A DNA stretch of 64,000 bases from Crotalaria pallida (GCA_037953625.1 CM075652.1:35334501-35398500), one strand, 5' to 3'. Counted from the stretch's first letter, positions 46,771 through 59,516 are shown. A program made the numbers and translations. Notes: generated by a model from the letters alone, not told the origin.

Positions 46771-48185
46771 CTTAAAATGGCGCACCAGCCCCCTCCTTTC
46801 TCATTTTTCCGCCCCACTCTCCCTCCTCACCCCCAAAATCAACCCCCAACACCTCCAACCACCCCAAGAGCCACCAAGGGCCACCCACCTCCTTGATCTT
46901 CCTCCTCCTCCTAGATCCTCTCTCTCTCTCTTTCTCTCTCTCTTCCCTCTAGATCTCTTTCTCCCTCTTTCCCTCATCACTTTCTCCTCTCTCCTCCGGC
47001 CACCACAAACCACCACCACGGCCAGCCACCACGACGGCCACCCACCACCCTCACAACCTCCTTTCACTCTCTCTCTCTTACTCTCCCTTTGACCCTCACT
47101 CTCTCTCCCTCTTCCCTCTACTTGATCTCTCTCTCTCCTTCCACCGGACCTCACCGACGTCGTTATCGACCGTGATCGCACCGGGCTCGTGTTGGGTACC
47201 CAGAGGCTCGAAGCTATTGCTTGGATTCGGCCGCGATCGTTCTCACAAACGAGGAGCAACACCGACACCGACATCGACATCGAGCCACAATCCAGGTTCT
47301 TTGTTTAAAAGAAAACCCGAGGTAAGAAGGGTTCGTATTACCTCTATTTAAAAAGTAAACTCTAGGAGTTTATAGTGGTGACTAGGAATAGGGTAATTAA
47401 GGAATAAGTTAATGAACCTTAGGGTAGTCCCCGCAAATACAAATGAGTTATTTAAATTGTATGTGCATAGAATGAGCCCCGGAGTGAATGAATATGATAG
47501 GGTATTAAACGAGTTAATATGGAATTAAAGTGTAGAAAAACGCAAAATAAAATCAAGGGAAATTAACGAAGCGTGAGAGTAAAAGAGTATAGAATGTTTG
47601 TAATAGGCGATGGGTGTAGAATGAGTTAAAACGAAAGGTGAGGAAAAAGAGGAGTTAGCGTACGAAAGGAATAAGAAAGCACTAGGCAAACTTAGTTAAG
47701 GGTGGTCGGGTAGTAATGAAATCGAAACGAGAATGATAAACTAAATTCCAAAGTACAAGAGGGTAACAGGTAAAAGAATTTAGCGAGAAGGTGATAAGAC
47801 AAATAGAAAGAACGCAATTATGGTAGTTAAATAGAATGAAATTAGATGTAAACTTGAATAATTAATAAAAGGAATAAGGAAAAAGGAAAAGGAAGAGAAG
47901 AAAAAAAAGAAAAGAAAGAGAACGGGGAATTAACTAAGAACTAATAAAGAGAATTAGAATACAAAGTGTGCGACCAAGCATGGTAAAGTTAATTAAAAGC
48001 AAGGGTATAAATGGGTAAAGAGAAACACTTAGTATACGAAAAATAAAGGAAAGGGACAAGTCAAGTAAACAGATAATAGGGGTTAAGAAAGAGTTAAGAA
48101 ATTAAAAGAATTAAAGAGAATTAAGGGACTAAAAGTAAAGGGAAAAGACTAAGACGAGTTAATAATGAGAAATAAAATAAATGTT

Positions 48186-48559
48186 AAACAGCACAGGTGG
48201 TTGTATTGACCCTGTGGCCAAATAAAAAGGGTAAATGTCGCAAGAGGTTGTATTGACCCTGTGGCACGGCGCAGGTGGTTGTATTGACCCTGTGGCCTAA
48301 TAAAATGGTAAATGTCGCAGGTGGTTGTATTGACCCTGTGGCACGACGCAGGTGGTTGTATTGACCCTCTGGCCTAATAAAATGGTACACGTCACAGGTG
48401 GTTGTATTGACCCTGTGGCACGGCGCAGGTGGTTGTATTCACCCTGTGGCCTAATAAAATGGTAAATGTCGCAGGTGGTTGTATTGACCCTGTGGCACGG
48501 CGCATGTGGTTGTATTGACCATGTGGCCTAATAAAATGGTACACGTCACAGGTGGTTGT
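48186..48559. repeat. Hairpin array 1 in the E3 5' LTR
   Basis: About a dozen units of CGCAGGTGGTTGTATTGACC-CTGTGGC type. CACAGG pairs with CCTGTG, and GGT with ACC inside it. The array continues at 57745-57800 after E2, which inserted in one of the units, and corresponds to 61503-61735 in the 3' LTR, where fewer units are present. Confidence 0.88.
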
Positions 48560-51500
48560 TGTAACATCCCAAATTTTAATCCCAAGTATAATTAGAAAAA
48601 TAGCGCGATTAAAATAATAGTAATAATAATAACAAGGTTAAATGAGTGTTGAAAATGGATCTTTTGGTGTTAGAAACGTATAATAATAGAAAATTAATAA
48701 TAAAATAATTAAATGATTTAATATGATGTTTTCAAGATTTGAGTGCCGTAATAAAATTTTGATTTCGTCATTATAATTGAAATATGTTTTCTAGTAAAAA
48801 ATAAGTGTAAATCTGTTATCATACGATTTTCAAAAATAAAAGAGTACTTTTATTTAGTTTAATTAATATTTTAACAGGGAGCTCAACTGACAAGCCCTAG
48901 AGACATTTTTATAAATAGTTTCTTTAAGAAGATATGTTTAATTTAATATTTTGAGCGTCTCTGTAAATTTTCATAGCGTTCGGATTTTGTTTTATTTTTA
49001 GCTTCTGGACCGGTTTTAATATATTACCGATATAAATTATATATAATGATCTTCTATTTCAAAATTATAAATATTATATTTTATCAAGTTTAACATCAGA
49101 ATTGAGAAAATATATTTACTTTTGAATTTCGATACTTTTTCTTACGCAATAGCCATATGTAGGGACCGGTAAACTTATTATTTTTTAATCAGTTTTGAGT
49201 AATTAAAAATATAATATTGTTGTACTTAAATATATTTTATTTTTGGGATCATCAAACTTTTGGTTATAATCCAAAATACTTACACACATTGACCCACAAA
49301 TAAACACAAAATATAAAAAAATATATAATTTCCTAATAATCTACTATACTGCACACCGTAACTATATAAATATATAATTATGTATACTAAAGCCCAAGTA
49401 CCCCCCACCAGAAATGAAACAAATCTAAAGAAAATGAAAACGCTTGAGGCAGAGGGAAGAAAGACGCAGCACGCAGCACGCAGCAAGGAGAAGGGAACTT
49501 TGCTTCTCAAATCTAAAAACCAGTTCACAGTAGCCCACTCCACTAATTCCTACGTCCCTTTCTCCCTTGGCTTTTAATTTGTTTATTTTCTCTAACCAAA
49601 GAACCACCGAACCACCACGAGCAAGCAACCACCGCCCCTAGCCCTCTCTCTCTCTCCCTTACGATTCGTGTCTCTCTCTCCACCGATCTTCACCGCCATT
49701 CGCCGATATCGACTGCCGACACACCGCCACCCATCAATGTTGACCGCCACGGATCCGTTCATCACCCCGGGTCACTAAAGTTTCACGGATCACCGCTCAT
49801 TCTCGTCGGCAAGCCCCGAAGTTGAGGTTATTTCTTTATTTTCGTCAATCGAGGTAAGGGGTTCTTTACCTTGCTTTAGGGAGTATTTTCTAATTAGTAT
49901 ATAATACTTGCTAAGAATATGTGGATATGCTTATAACTGATTATTGGGTAATTAATTTAAATTAAATATAAAGTAAGAAAGTAAATGAAATGAACTATAA
50001 ATTGATGTTGGTGATTGAATATACAGGTTAAGCGCTATATGTTATCATGTATGTTTACTTGAAGAATATGAACTCTGGTTGTTAATTATGAATGATTATA
50101 AATGATTATTATTTTTTATGTCTGGTTAATTTAAAGAGTTATATGTGAATCATATAAGTGGTTGAATTGTGATGTTTGTGTCCTAAATGTGTATCACGTA
50201 ATGAATTGAATAATAAATATAAGAAAGTAAGTATGTATGAGATGTAAAATAATAAATAAAAGAAAGTATATATATGTATGAGATGTAAAAACTAGAATGA
50301 GAACTAAGGAATAGAAAGAGTTAAAAATGTCGTGGCATAAACTTAGAGAATTAAAAATATAAAATGTGAAAATTGTTGAGTATGCTTGTATGGTAAATGT
50401 GTGTTGAATGACGAATGAGATAACAAGTCAATTATGAAAGGCAAAAGAGAAAAGGAAAATTATAAAGAAATTAAAGAATAGAAAAGATAATAAATGAAAA
50501 GAATAACTAAATAAGATAAATTAAATGAGGATGAGAATAATAAAAGGATACCTGTCACAGGTTAGGTCGGGAGGACCTGGTCGTAAGACCCTGTGGCCAA
50601 TTGATAAAAGACTAATAAAAGAATGGGCCAACGCAGGTTAGATCGTGGGATCTGTTCGTAAGACCCTGTGGCCAACACAGGTTAGATAGTATGATCTGGT
50701 CGTGAGACCCTATGGCGCAGGTTAGGTCGAAAAATCTGGTCGTGAGACCCTGTGACATAGGTTAGGTCATATGAATCTGGTTGTTAGACCCTGTGGATAG
50801 ATGATAAAGGAAATATTTGGTGCAGGTTAGGTCGGTGGGCCTGGTCGTGAGACCCTGTAGCCAAATTAATAAAAAGAAAGAAGTAAAGAAAGATTAAAAA
50901 GAAAGAAAGAGAAGTAAACGAGAAAAATATAAAAGGAAGAAATAATGAATGAATGCAATATTGAAAGATAATAGGATGTGAGTGAGAGAAAATAGAATCA
51001 ACAGGACATGAATAAGATAAAAGAGTGAAGGATATAGGTTCAAGAGTGGTTAAGGGAACTCTTGTTTGTGTGTGATGCATGCTTGGCTTGATGATTGGAA
51101 ATATGTGTTACGTGCTAAATGTGTTTGACTTAGTAGGTCATTATATTTAGTTAGGAACTACTTTCTACTTCATGTGTAAAGCTCACCCTTACAACCATTT
51201 TTCAGGTTTTGAGCTGGGAGCTTACACAGTTTCTGGCCGAGCAGGTTGAACCTCCACTACGTGGAGTATCTGTTTATTATTTATGAGTGGACTGCAGTTT
51301 TAGATATGTTAAAAACTACTATTTTGTAAATTAAAAATATGTATTAGTTGTACGCCCCTATTTGTGATATTCAGGGCATTAGGATCTGTTTCTGGTTAAT
51401 ATTTAAACGTTTTATGTTTTTAAAGTTTGCTGGACTGAACAGGTTAAGCAGGTACAAAATTGAAAATTTTGGGAAAGTCCGAAAAACAGAGGAAACCCTG

Positions 51501-51607
51501 CCCGTTTTTCCGGAAAAATATTCTTAACTATTTTAATTTAAAAAGAAATTTTCAATTACCATTTTTATAAAATCCTAATTTAACTAAATAATTGTGAGAG
51601 TGTTACA
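48560..51607 (+). repeat. E2 5' LTR
   Basis: TGTAACATCCC to GTGTTACA. It contains ACCGGT palindromes near 49010 and 49170, a CT-rich leader near 49640-49690, donor-like CGAG|GTAAGG (49854), a hairpin array (50552-50875), acceptor-like TTTTTCAG|G (51205), a CTCCAC/GTGGAG hairpin (51252-51266), and a GAAA-loop hairpin (51479-51513). ORFs such as 49280-49543 are antisense to the LTR, duplicated in both copies, and unlike known proteins. Confidence 0.93.
50552..50875. repeat. Hairpin array in the E2 5' LTR
   Basis: Six units share outer arms CACAGG/CCTGTG and an inner pair of arms that covary: AGGTC (50564-50568) with GACCT (50574-50578), and AGATC (50640-50644) with GATCT (50649-50653). The 3' LTR carries the same array at 56688-57003. 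Confidence 0.9.
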
Positions 51608-51610
51608 TTA

Positions 51611-51622
51611 TGGTATCAGAGC
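51611..51622 (+). promoter_or_regulatory. E2 primer binding site (initiator-Met tRNA)
   Basis: TGGTATCAGAGC, 3 bp after the 5' LTR end. It is complementary to the 3' end of initiator methionine tRNA. Confidence 0.92.
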
Positions 51623-51780
51623 AGTTTTTCCTCGGCCTTTGGAGTTTGAACTCATAACTCCTATGGTTTACTCAACAAGCGAGTAACCAATAGATAGTGT
51701 CAAGTCTTATGTTAACTAATTAAATGGATAAATATAGATGTATATAGGTAAGTATGCTTAGTTGAGTAAGCACTCATTCC

Positions 51781-51781
<1 letters not shown>

Positions 51782-51817
<36 letters not shown>
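51782..51817. repeat. TA microsatellite in the E2 leader
   Basis: Two TA runs separated by a G, upstream of the gag start. Confidence 0.9.
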
Positions 51818-51853
51818 GTGCCTAAACTTGTCTTGTTTTCAGAATCAGACCTC

Positions 51854-52843
51854 ATGGCACGGAGGTGTGCTGATAATGACAGGATTGCCCAGATTCTGGA
51901 AAATTTAGTTCAGCAGAACCAGAATCAGGCGGAAGCAGTTACTACTGCTGCAAATGCAGCTGCAGCAGCGGTAGCAGCAGTAAATCAATATGCCCAGGCA
52001 CGTCCAGCCTAGCCGAAATTGATTGGCTGGCACGATTTAGGAAAAACGGACCGCCTAGGTTCGAAGGAGGTTATAATCCGGATGGAGCTCAGGGATGGCT
52101 TCAAGAATTGGAGAAGATTTTTCGCACATTGTCGCCACCCGTTGAGTAGAAAGTCCCCTTGGCAACTTACATGCTCAGTGGAGAAGCATAATATTGGTGG
52201 GAGCATCAGAGAAGGAGTTTAGAAGCAGCCAATCAGATGATCACTTGGGATCTATTTAAGACCCGCTTCCTTGGGAAGTATTTTCTTGAGGATGTTAGAA
52301 GGGAAAAGGATCTACTGTTTCTTAAGCTGGAACAGGGAGTCTGAGTGTCGGTGAATATACGGCACAATTCGAGGATTTGATTCGGTACTCCAGTGGTTAC
52401 AAAGATGCAGATGAGCGAGTTAAATGCATAAAATTTGAATCTGGTCTCCGGGAGGATATTCGACTTGCTTTCGAATACCAGAATATTTCAGATCTCTCTC
52501 ATCTGGTCAATATGGCGAGCACTTATGAGAAAGGGCTCAAGAGGAAGGCGGATGCAGATCAGAACAAGATAATACATGGGTCAGAAGGTTCCAGCAAAGG
52601 CAGGAATCAGATCCATACACTAACATTGCCGCCGAAGCCGTGGCTCCAGACGCTGCAAACCTGAATATGGATGCCCCGAGAACTAGGCCACCATGTCCAC
52701 ATTGTGGAAAGTTCCATAACCGTAAGTGTTGGATGTTTAGGCAGCATAGGCGGGAAGGTCTTTGTTTCCATTGTGGACAATCTGGACACCGTGCTGCAAA
52801 ATGTCCTATGAACACCCAGGAGAAAGGAGACGGTCTCAGTTAA
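51854..52843 (+). pseudogene. E2 gag, with several frameshifts and stops
   Basis: Gag opens at ATG 51854 (MARRCADNDRIAQILENLVQ), has an Ala-rich stretch, and stops at 52010-52012. In other frames the gag core can be followed: DWLARFRKNGPPRFEGGYNP, WLQELEKIF, TYMLSGEA and YWWEH with stops between, then the 52377-52664 segment (GLREDIRLAFEYQ). At the end lie a Cys/His motif (CPHCGKFHNRKC) and a CCHC knuckle (CFHCGQSGHRAAKC). Gag forms the particle that packages element RNA. This copy is dead. Confidence 0.85.
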
Positions 52844-54695
52844 CGCACGAAAGGCTAGAAGGAGCGAATAAACTGGTCCAAGGTACTTTTTATGTTAATG
52901 ATGTACCAATGGTTTATTTAAAATGTCTACGCTTAGTATAATTTAAATGGGATCGATGTCATTGACACGTTCTGAATAAAAATCGAACTAATCAACTTAA
53001 TAATTCTTAAGAGCGATAGATTTTCTAAGCGGGATAGAATTAACCCAAGTAGAGTTCCTTCCGAACTCTTTGCATAGGATTAGGAAAGGAACCTGAGATT
53101 AAAGCGAAATGTAGAGACATTAAGCTCGTATATGTTAGGGGTAGAGTGGTAAATGTAGTCACCTCGTGAGAATCGAACAAAAACCCATAGGAACTTATTA
53201 CAAACTCAAAGATCGCCTATAGGTAGTCAACCCCTCGTAACTTTCGATCGCGAACAATGGTTGAGAACTCCCGTACCTGATTATTATTATCGATTAAGCC
53301 TACTCCTAGGCATTGATGTAACGCTGTATGTTAATGCCAAGTGGGGGAGTAAGGAACCATAGTTGAATCTGTTACTCCTAGCTGATTAAATCTGGACGCT
53401 TAGCCGAAAGAACCTTTCCCTAATAATCGAAGTTGGTACTCACAAGTGCTGGAGTATGGACGAAATCAACCATTAGTCCGGAGGAAATGCCTTTTTCTAT
53501 GAATATCTAGTAAAAATGCATTCTTTAGGATGATCTTCATCTTCTTGCTTGACATGTATCTAATCATGTTATCGTCTCCAATGCCTGTATCTACCCGATT
53601 CTTGTCATGTTGGCGACCCTCTTGGATCCGCCAATCACCATACAGTATGGAGAAAACCATACGTGGTCAGACACCACAACCTTCTCAAACTTGTCTACCC
53701 AACACGACTCTCGATTTCGAAAGTAGTGCAAGTCTTAAGGTGATAGAAAGGTCAAATTTCATTAGCTTTCTTGTTCTGTATCAAATTCATTCAAGCTTTC
53801 CTTAAGGTCTAATGTGAAGAGGGTTGTAAGGGATTGCTGACATACACCCAAGGTATGTCTTGAGTGTCGTTGGTCTAAAATAGTGTTTAATAGAATGTTC
53901 AAACGTCAAGAATGCTTGCCAACCTCCAACCTTTGACCATCGGAAATCGTTTAAGAATTTAATAGTAAATCTGAAAGCCTTAATTAGTACCCCAATTTGT
54001 GCAAGTAGATCCCTTCCTCCTCATTCTTCTTGGTTTGACATGACCTCGAAGTAGTGATTTTTGATCACGGATCAAAGATTTCGCGCTCCAATCTACTAAA
54101 CATTGTGAATTTACGATCTTCTCCTTGTTTCTTATCCTAGAATATTCATCGTTCCGGGAGTTCCAGTCTTAATTATTCGATCTAGTTCCGTGAAATTTCT
54201 AGCCATAAGCTGCTACATTTTGCAAAAAAAAAATCTTTGGATCGCATGATCTTAGGCTATTTTTCTTAAAGCGAAAGCACAAACTCCTCGTGGAATTAGA
54301 AAGATTGCACTTCCTTTCGTCGTCAAATCCTTACATTCTTCATGGAAAGTTGTAGGAAGGACGATCAGGATTTGACGCATTCAATTCTCTGCTTCCTGTC
54401 GTTGATATAACCCGGTATGTCAATGCCAAGTGGGGGAGAACTTAGTAATCAAACTAAAATCTTATCTAAGTAAAAGATGGGAACGGAAGGGAAAGCCGGG
54501 CGAGAACAAGAAGTAGAATGTTCTAGCGTAAGCCTGAAGGCGTCCAGGAGTATGAACTTAGAAGTATCCTAAGTGGGAGAACGAAACCGAAGGGTCGTAA
54601 AGACCATAGTTAAAAACCCTATCTAATGGGATGACTCTCCATTTAAGGACTTGAACGGAATTTCGGGGACGAAATTCCAGTAAATGGGGGAGAAT
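52844..54695 (+). other. Degenerate E2 interior without pol
   Basis: After gag, codons like LVQGTFYVNDVP near 52870 match the start of a protease domain, and then homology ends. No active-site DSG, reverse transcriptase or integrase is found. Two copies of a GTATGT-ATGCCAAGTGGGGGAG sequence (53327-53349 and 54415-54437) lie inside. The end carries AATTTCGGGGACGAAATTCC and the polypurine tract AAATGGGGGAGAA (54682-54694). Confidence 0.75.
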
Positions 54696-57600
54696 TGTAA
54701 CATCCCAAATTTTAATCCCAAGTATAATTAGAAAAATAGCGCGATTAAAATAATAGTAATAATAATAACAAGGTTAAATGAGTGTTGAAAAAGGATCTTT
54801 TAATGTTAGAAACGTATAATAATAAAAAATTAATAATAAAATAATTAAATTATTTAATATGATGTTTTCAAGATTTGAGTGCCGTAATAAAATTTTGATT
54901 TCGTCATTATAATTGAAATATGTTTTCTAGTCAAAAATAAGTGTAAATTTGTTATCATACGATTTTCAAAAATAAAAGAGTACTTTTATTTAGTTTAATT
55001 AATATTTTAACAGGGAGCTCAACTGACAAGCCCTAGAGGCATTTTTATAAATAGTTTCTTTAAGAAGATATGTTTAATTTAATATTTTGAGCGTCCCTGT
55101 AAATTTTCATAGCGTTCGGATTTTGTTTTATTTTTAGCTTCTGGACCGGTTTTAATACATTACCGGTATAAATTATATATAATGATATTCTATTTCAAAA
55201 TTATAAATATTATATTTTATCAAGTTTAACATCAGAATTGAGAAAATATATTTACTTTTGAATTTCGATACTTTTTCTTACGCAATAGCCATATGTAGGG
55301 ACCGGTAAACTTATTAGTTTTTAATCAGTTTTGAGTAATTAAAAATATAATATTGTTGTACTTAAATATATTTTATTTTTGGGATCATCAAACTTTTGGT
55401 TATAATTCAAAATACTTACACACATTGACCCACAAATAAACACAAAATATAAAAAAATATATAATTTCCTAATAATCTACTATACTGCACACCGTAACTA
55501 TATAAATATATAATTATGTATACTAAAGCCCAAGTACCCCCCACCAGAAATGAAACAAATCTAAAGAAAATGAAAACGCTTGAGGCAGAGGGAAGAAAGA
55601 CGCAGCACGCAGCACGCAGCAAGGAGAAGGGAACTTTGCTTCTCAAATCTAAAAACCAGTTCACAGTAGCCCACTCCACTAATTCCTAAGTCCCTTTCTC
55701 CCTTGGCTTTTAATTTGTTTATTTTCTCTAACCAAAGAACCACCGAACCACCACGAGCAAGCAACCACCGCCCCTAGCCCTCTCTCTCTCTCCCTTACGA
55801 TTCGTGTCTCTCTCTCCACCGATCTTCACCGCCATTCGCCGATATCAACTGCCGACACACCGCCACCCATCAATGTTGACCGCCACGGATCCGTTCATCA
55901 CCCCGGGTCACTAAAGTTTCACGGATCACCGCTCATTCTCGTCGGCAAGCCCCGAAGTTGAGGTTATTTTTTTATTTTTGTCAATCGAGGTAAGGGGTTC
56001 TTTACCTTGCTTTAGGGAGTATTTTCTAATTAGTATATAATACTTGCTAAGAATATGTGGGTATGCTTATAACTGATTATTGGGTAATTAATTTAAATTA
56101 AATATAAAGTAAGAAAGTAAATGAAATGAACTATAAATTGATGTTGGTGATTGAATATGCAGGTTAAGCGCTATATGTTATCATGTATGTTTACTTGAAG
56201 AATATGAACTCTGGTTGTTAATTATGAATGATTATAAATGATTATTATTTTTTATGTCTGGTTAATTTAAAGAGTTATAAGTGAATCATATAAGTGGTTG
56301 AATTGTGATGTTTGTGTCCTAAATGTGTATCACGTAATGAATTGAATAAATAAATATAAGAAAGTATGTATGTATGAGATGTAAAATAATAAATAAAAGA
56401 AAGTATATATATGTATGAGATGTAAAAACTAGAATGAGAACTAAGGAATAAAAAGAGTTAAAAATGTCGTGGCATAAACTTAGAGAATTAAAAATATAAA
56501 ATGTGAAAATTGTTGAGTATGCTTGTATGGTAAATGTGTGTTGAATGACGAATGAGATAACAAGTCAATTATGAAAGGCAAAAGAGAAAAGGAAAATTAT
56601 AAAGAAATTAAAGAAGAGAAAAGATAATAAATGAAAAGAATAACTAAATAAGATAAATTAAATGAGGATGAGAATAATAAAAGGATACCTGTCACAGGTT
56701 AGGTCGGGAGGACCTGGTCGTAAGACCCTGTGGCCAATTGATAAAAGACTAATAAAAGAATGGGCCAACGCAGGTTAGATCGTGGGATCTGGTCGTAAGA
56801 CCCTGTGGCCAACACAGGTTAGATAGTATGATCTGGTCATGAGACCCTATGGCGCAGGTTAGGTCGAAAGATCTGGTCGTGAGACCCTGTGACATAGGTT
56901 AGGTCATATGAATCTGGTTGTTAGACCCTGTGGATAGATGATAAAGAAAATATTTGGTGCAGGTTAGGTCGGTGGGCCTAGTCGTGAGACCCTGTAGCCA
57001 AATTAATAAAAAGAAAGAAGTAAAGAAAGATTAAAAAGAAAGAAAGAGAAGTAAACGAGAAAAATATAAAAGGAAGAAATAATGAATGAATGCAATATTG
57101 AAAGATAATAGGATGTGAGTGAGAGAAAATAGAATCAACAGGACATGAATAAGATAAAAGAGTGAAGGATATAGGTTCAAGAGTGGTTAAGGGAACTCTT
57201 GTTTGTGTGTGATGCATGCTTGGCTTGATGATTGAAAATATGTGTTACGTGCTAAATGTGTTTGACTTAGTAGGTCATTATGTTTAGTTAGGAACTACTT
57301 TCTACTTCATGTGTAAAGCTCACCCTTACAACCATTTTTCAGGTTTTGAGCTGGGAGCTTACACAGTTTCTGGCCGAGCAGGTTGAACCTCCACTACGTG
57401 GAGTATTTGTTTATTATTTATGAGTGGACTGCAGTTTTAGATATGTTAAAAACTACTATTTTGTAAATTAAAAATATGTATTAGTTGTACGCCCCTATTT
57501 GTGATATTCAGGGCATTAGGATCTGTTTCTGGTTAATATTTAAACGTTTTATGTTTTTAAAGTTTGCTGGACTGAACAGGTTAAGCAGGTACAAAATTGA

Positions 57601-57744
57601 AAATTTTGGGAAAGTCCGAAAAACAGAGGAAACTCTGTGCGTTTTTCCGGAAAAATATTATTAACTATTTTAATTTAAAAAGAAATTTTCAATTACCATT
57701 TTTATAAAATCCTAATTTAACTAAATAATTGTGAGAGTGTTACA
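54696..57744 (+). repeat. E2 3' LTR
   Basis: 3049 bp, same features as the 5' copy: donor-like GT at 55990, hairpin array 56688-57003, acceptor-like AG at 57342, CTCCAC/GTGGAG hairpin 57389-57403, GAAA-loop hairpin 57616-57650. Confidence 0.93.
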
Positions 57745-57824
57745 GTTGTATTGACCCTGTGGCACGGCGCAGGTGGTTGTATTGACCCTGTGGCCAAATA
57801 ATAAAAAGGTAAAGGGAAGTTTAT

Positions 57825-57990
57825 GTAGATCTCTGCTTGAGGTTACATAAACGAGATGGTGTATACAGATCACTGTTTGTGGTTGCATACACGTATGCAG
57901 ATCACTTTTTGTGGTTGCATACACGGGGTTTGCATATCACTGTTTGTGGTGGCAAACACGGTATGTAGGTCTCTGTTTAGGGTTACACAC
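57825..57990. repeat. Hairpin array 2 in the E3 5' LTR
   Basis: Five units with a loop like AGATCACTGTTTGTGGTT and variable outer arms: TTTATGT/ACATAAA, GTATAC/GCATAC-type, GTATGC/GCATAC, GTTTGC/GCAAAC and GTATGT/ACACAC. The 3' LTR has four units at 61745-61890. Confidence 0.85.
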
Positions 57991-58716
57991 GATAGGATAT
58001 AAAAATGGAAAAAAGGTAAATAAAAATGGTAAAGGAAAGGAAAAATGGATAATAGAATGGACATGGAAAAAGGAAATAAGAAAGTGGACAATGGAAATGA
58101 TATAGGAATTAGAGGAAATACCTATGGTGAATAATTATGGAAATGCTAAATATAAGGGACTAATGAAAAATGGATAAACAATGGAAATGAGAATGATAAT
58201 AGAACTGGAAATTTAATGAATATGGGATTAAGCACGGAACTATAAGAGATTAGTTAAATGAATAACATATGCTAATAATTGTGTAGGCTTGGTTTATTGC
58301 TATGCCTCTTTTAGGATTTATCTTTTTAAGTTCTGTGTAATGCTACCCTTCTTGCTATATTTTTGCTGGTATGGAAGTGGAGCTTACATGGGATACGGCC
58401 GAGCAGGATTTTCATTCCACTACGTGGAATGTATATTGAATACTTTGAGTGGACGATTACTTTTTGTAAATTATAATATGATTTAGTAGCTTGCCCTGAA
58501 ACTTGTACTAATTGGGCGTTAGGATCTAATCTGTTTATTAAACTGCTGTGTTTATGTTTTAAACAATTCTGGACTGACAGGTTTTAAGAAGAAAAATTTT
58601 GGGAAGTCCGAAAAACAGGGGAAACTCTGTCCGTTTTTCCGGAAAATATTTTTAAGTAATTTAATTTAAAAAGAAATTTTCAATTACCATATTTATAAAA
58701 TCCTAAATTAACTAAT

Positions 58717-59516
58717 GCTAGACTCACTTGAAGAAGTAAAAGGTGAACGTGATAAAAGTAAAGTCACGAAGTGGAATCTCAATCAAGACGTTACGTCGGA
58801 ACACCGCAAGTGATAATATCCGTCTTTTGGGACCCTGTGCATTGATAGGACCCCGATTGACCGAGACCAACCAATTAACCGCAGATCCATAGAAAATGCA
58901 TCCTTCGACGACTCTCTGCTGAAAATGCACACTTTGGGGATAATCTCCATTGTCTTCTTGCTTGAAATGTATCCAGTCCATCCTAGGTCATCTTGCAAAG
59001 ACCATGAGACTCATTCTTGAGTACTTTATGTTTCTTCTTTTCAACTTCACTCTCTTCAGGCTTCAAGCATCTCAGATGTATACTCGAGAATTTGCCAAGT
59101 CGTAGAAACCCAACATAATTCAATGCCTACCGGTAGATAGTCACCTACGTGTCCTCTTTTTAGCCTTGGATATCGGTCGAGAAGCGGTGTACTCTATTCG
59201 GAGCAACGAATGAGCATACCCACCTAGCATGGATATAATCAAGTATGTCGATGCTAAGTGGGGGAGGATTTCAATCCAAGGAATGGGAGATGGAACTTTA
59301 ATAATAAGAAAAACTGACGGTCCTGTCTAGGTAGAGATGATACATGGTATTCGAGGACAAGCATCGAACTAGGCATGACCCTAACCACACCGGAGCGGGA
59401 AGTAAAAACCGAAGGGAAGTGAAAGCCGTAGCCAGAAGCTTACCAATGGGATGGTTCTTCATTTGAAGGAGTTGAACGGAATTTCGGGGACGAAATTCTA
59501 ATAAGTGGGGGAGAAT
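58717..59516 (+). other. Residual interior of E3
   Basis: 800 bp with no recognisable coding sequence. It holds one GTATGTCGATGCTAAGTGGGGGAG sequence (59243-59266), like the two in E2, and the polypurine tract before 59517. The left edge at 58717 is a deletion junction. Confidence 0.7.

Larger units (their letters stand above)
48560..57744 (+). mobile_element. E2: non-autonomous chromovirus-type retrotransposon with complete LTRs
   Basis: The target duplication GTTGT is perfect (48555-48559 and 57745-57749). The LTRs are 48560-51607 and 54696-57744 (about 3.05 kb each); I count roughly 13 differences in the first 650 bp. The primer site is at 51611-51622 and the polypurine tract at 54682-54694. 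The 3.1-kb interior holds a broken gag and the first few codons of protease only. The intact terminal signals suggest it was mobilised with proteins supplied by another copy. Confidence 0.93.
46195..58716 (+). repeat. E3 5' LTR, interrupted by E2 and missing its last bases
   Basis: The pieces 46195-48559 and 57750-58716 match the 3' LTR at 59517-62609 in order. The LTR stops at AACTAAT (58716), where the 3' LTR continues AAAAGTGAGAGTGTTACA. Features shared with the 3' LTR are the GC-rich palindrome island (46561-46770), CT-rich leader, donor-like CGAG|GTAAGAAG (47322) and hairpin arrays. The acceptor-like site reads TTTTGCTG|GTATGG here (58367), against TTTTTGCAG|GTATGG in the 3' LTR. Confidence 0.88.

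Noticed and set aside
49280..49543. 87-codon ORF repeated identically at 55416-55679
   Set aside because: The duplication reflects the two E2 LTRs. It is antisense to the LTR and resembles no known protein.
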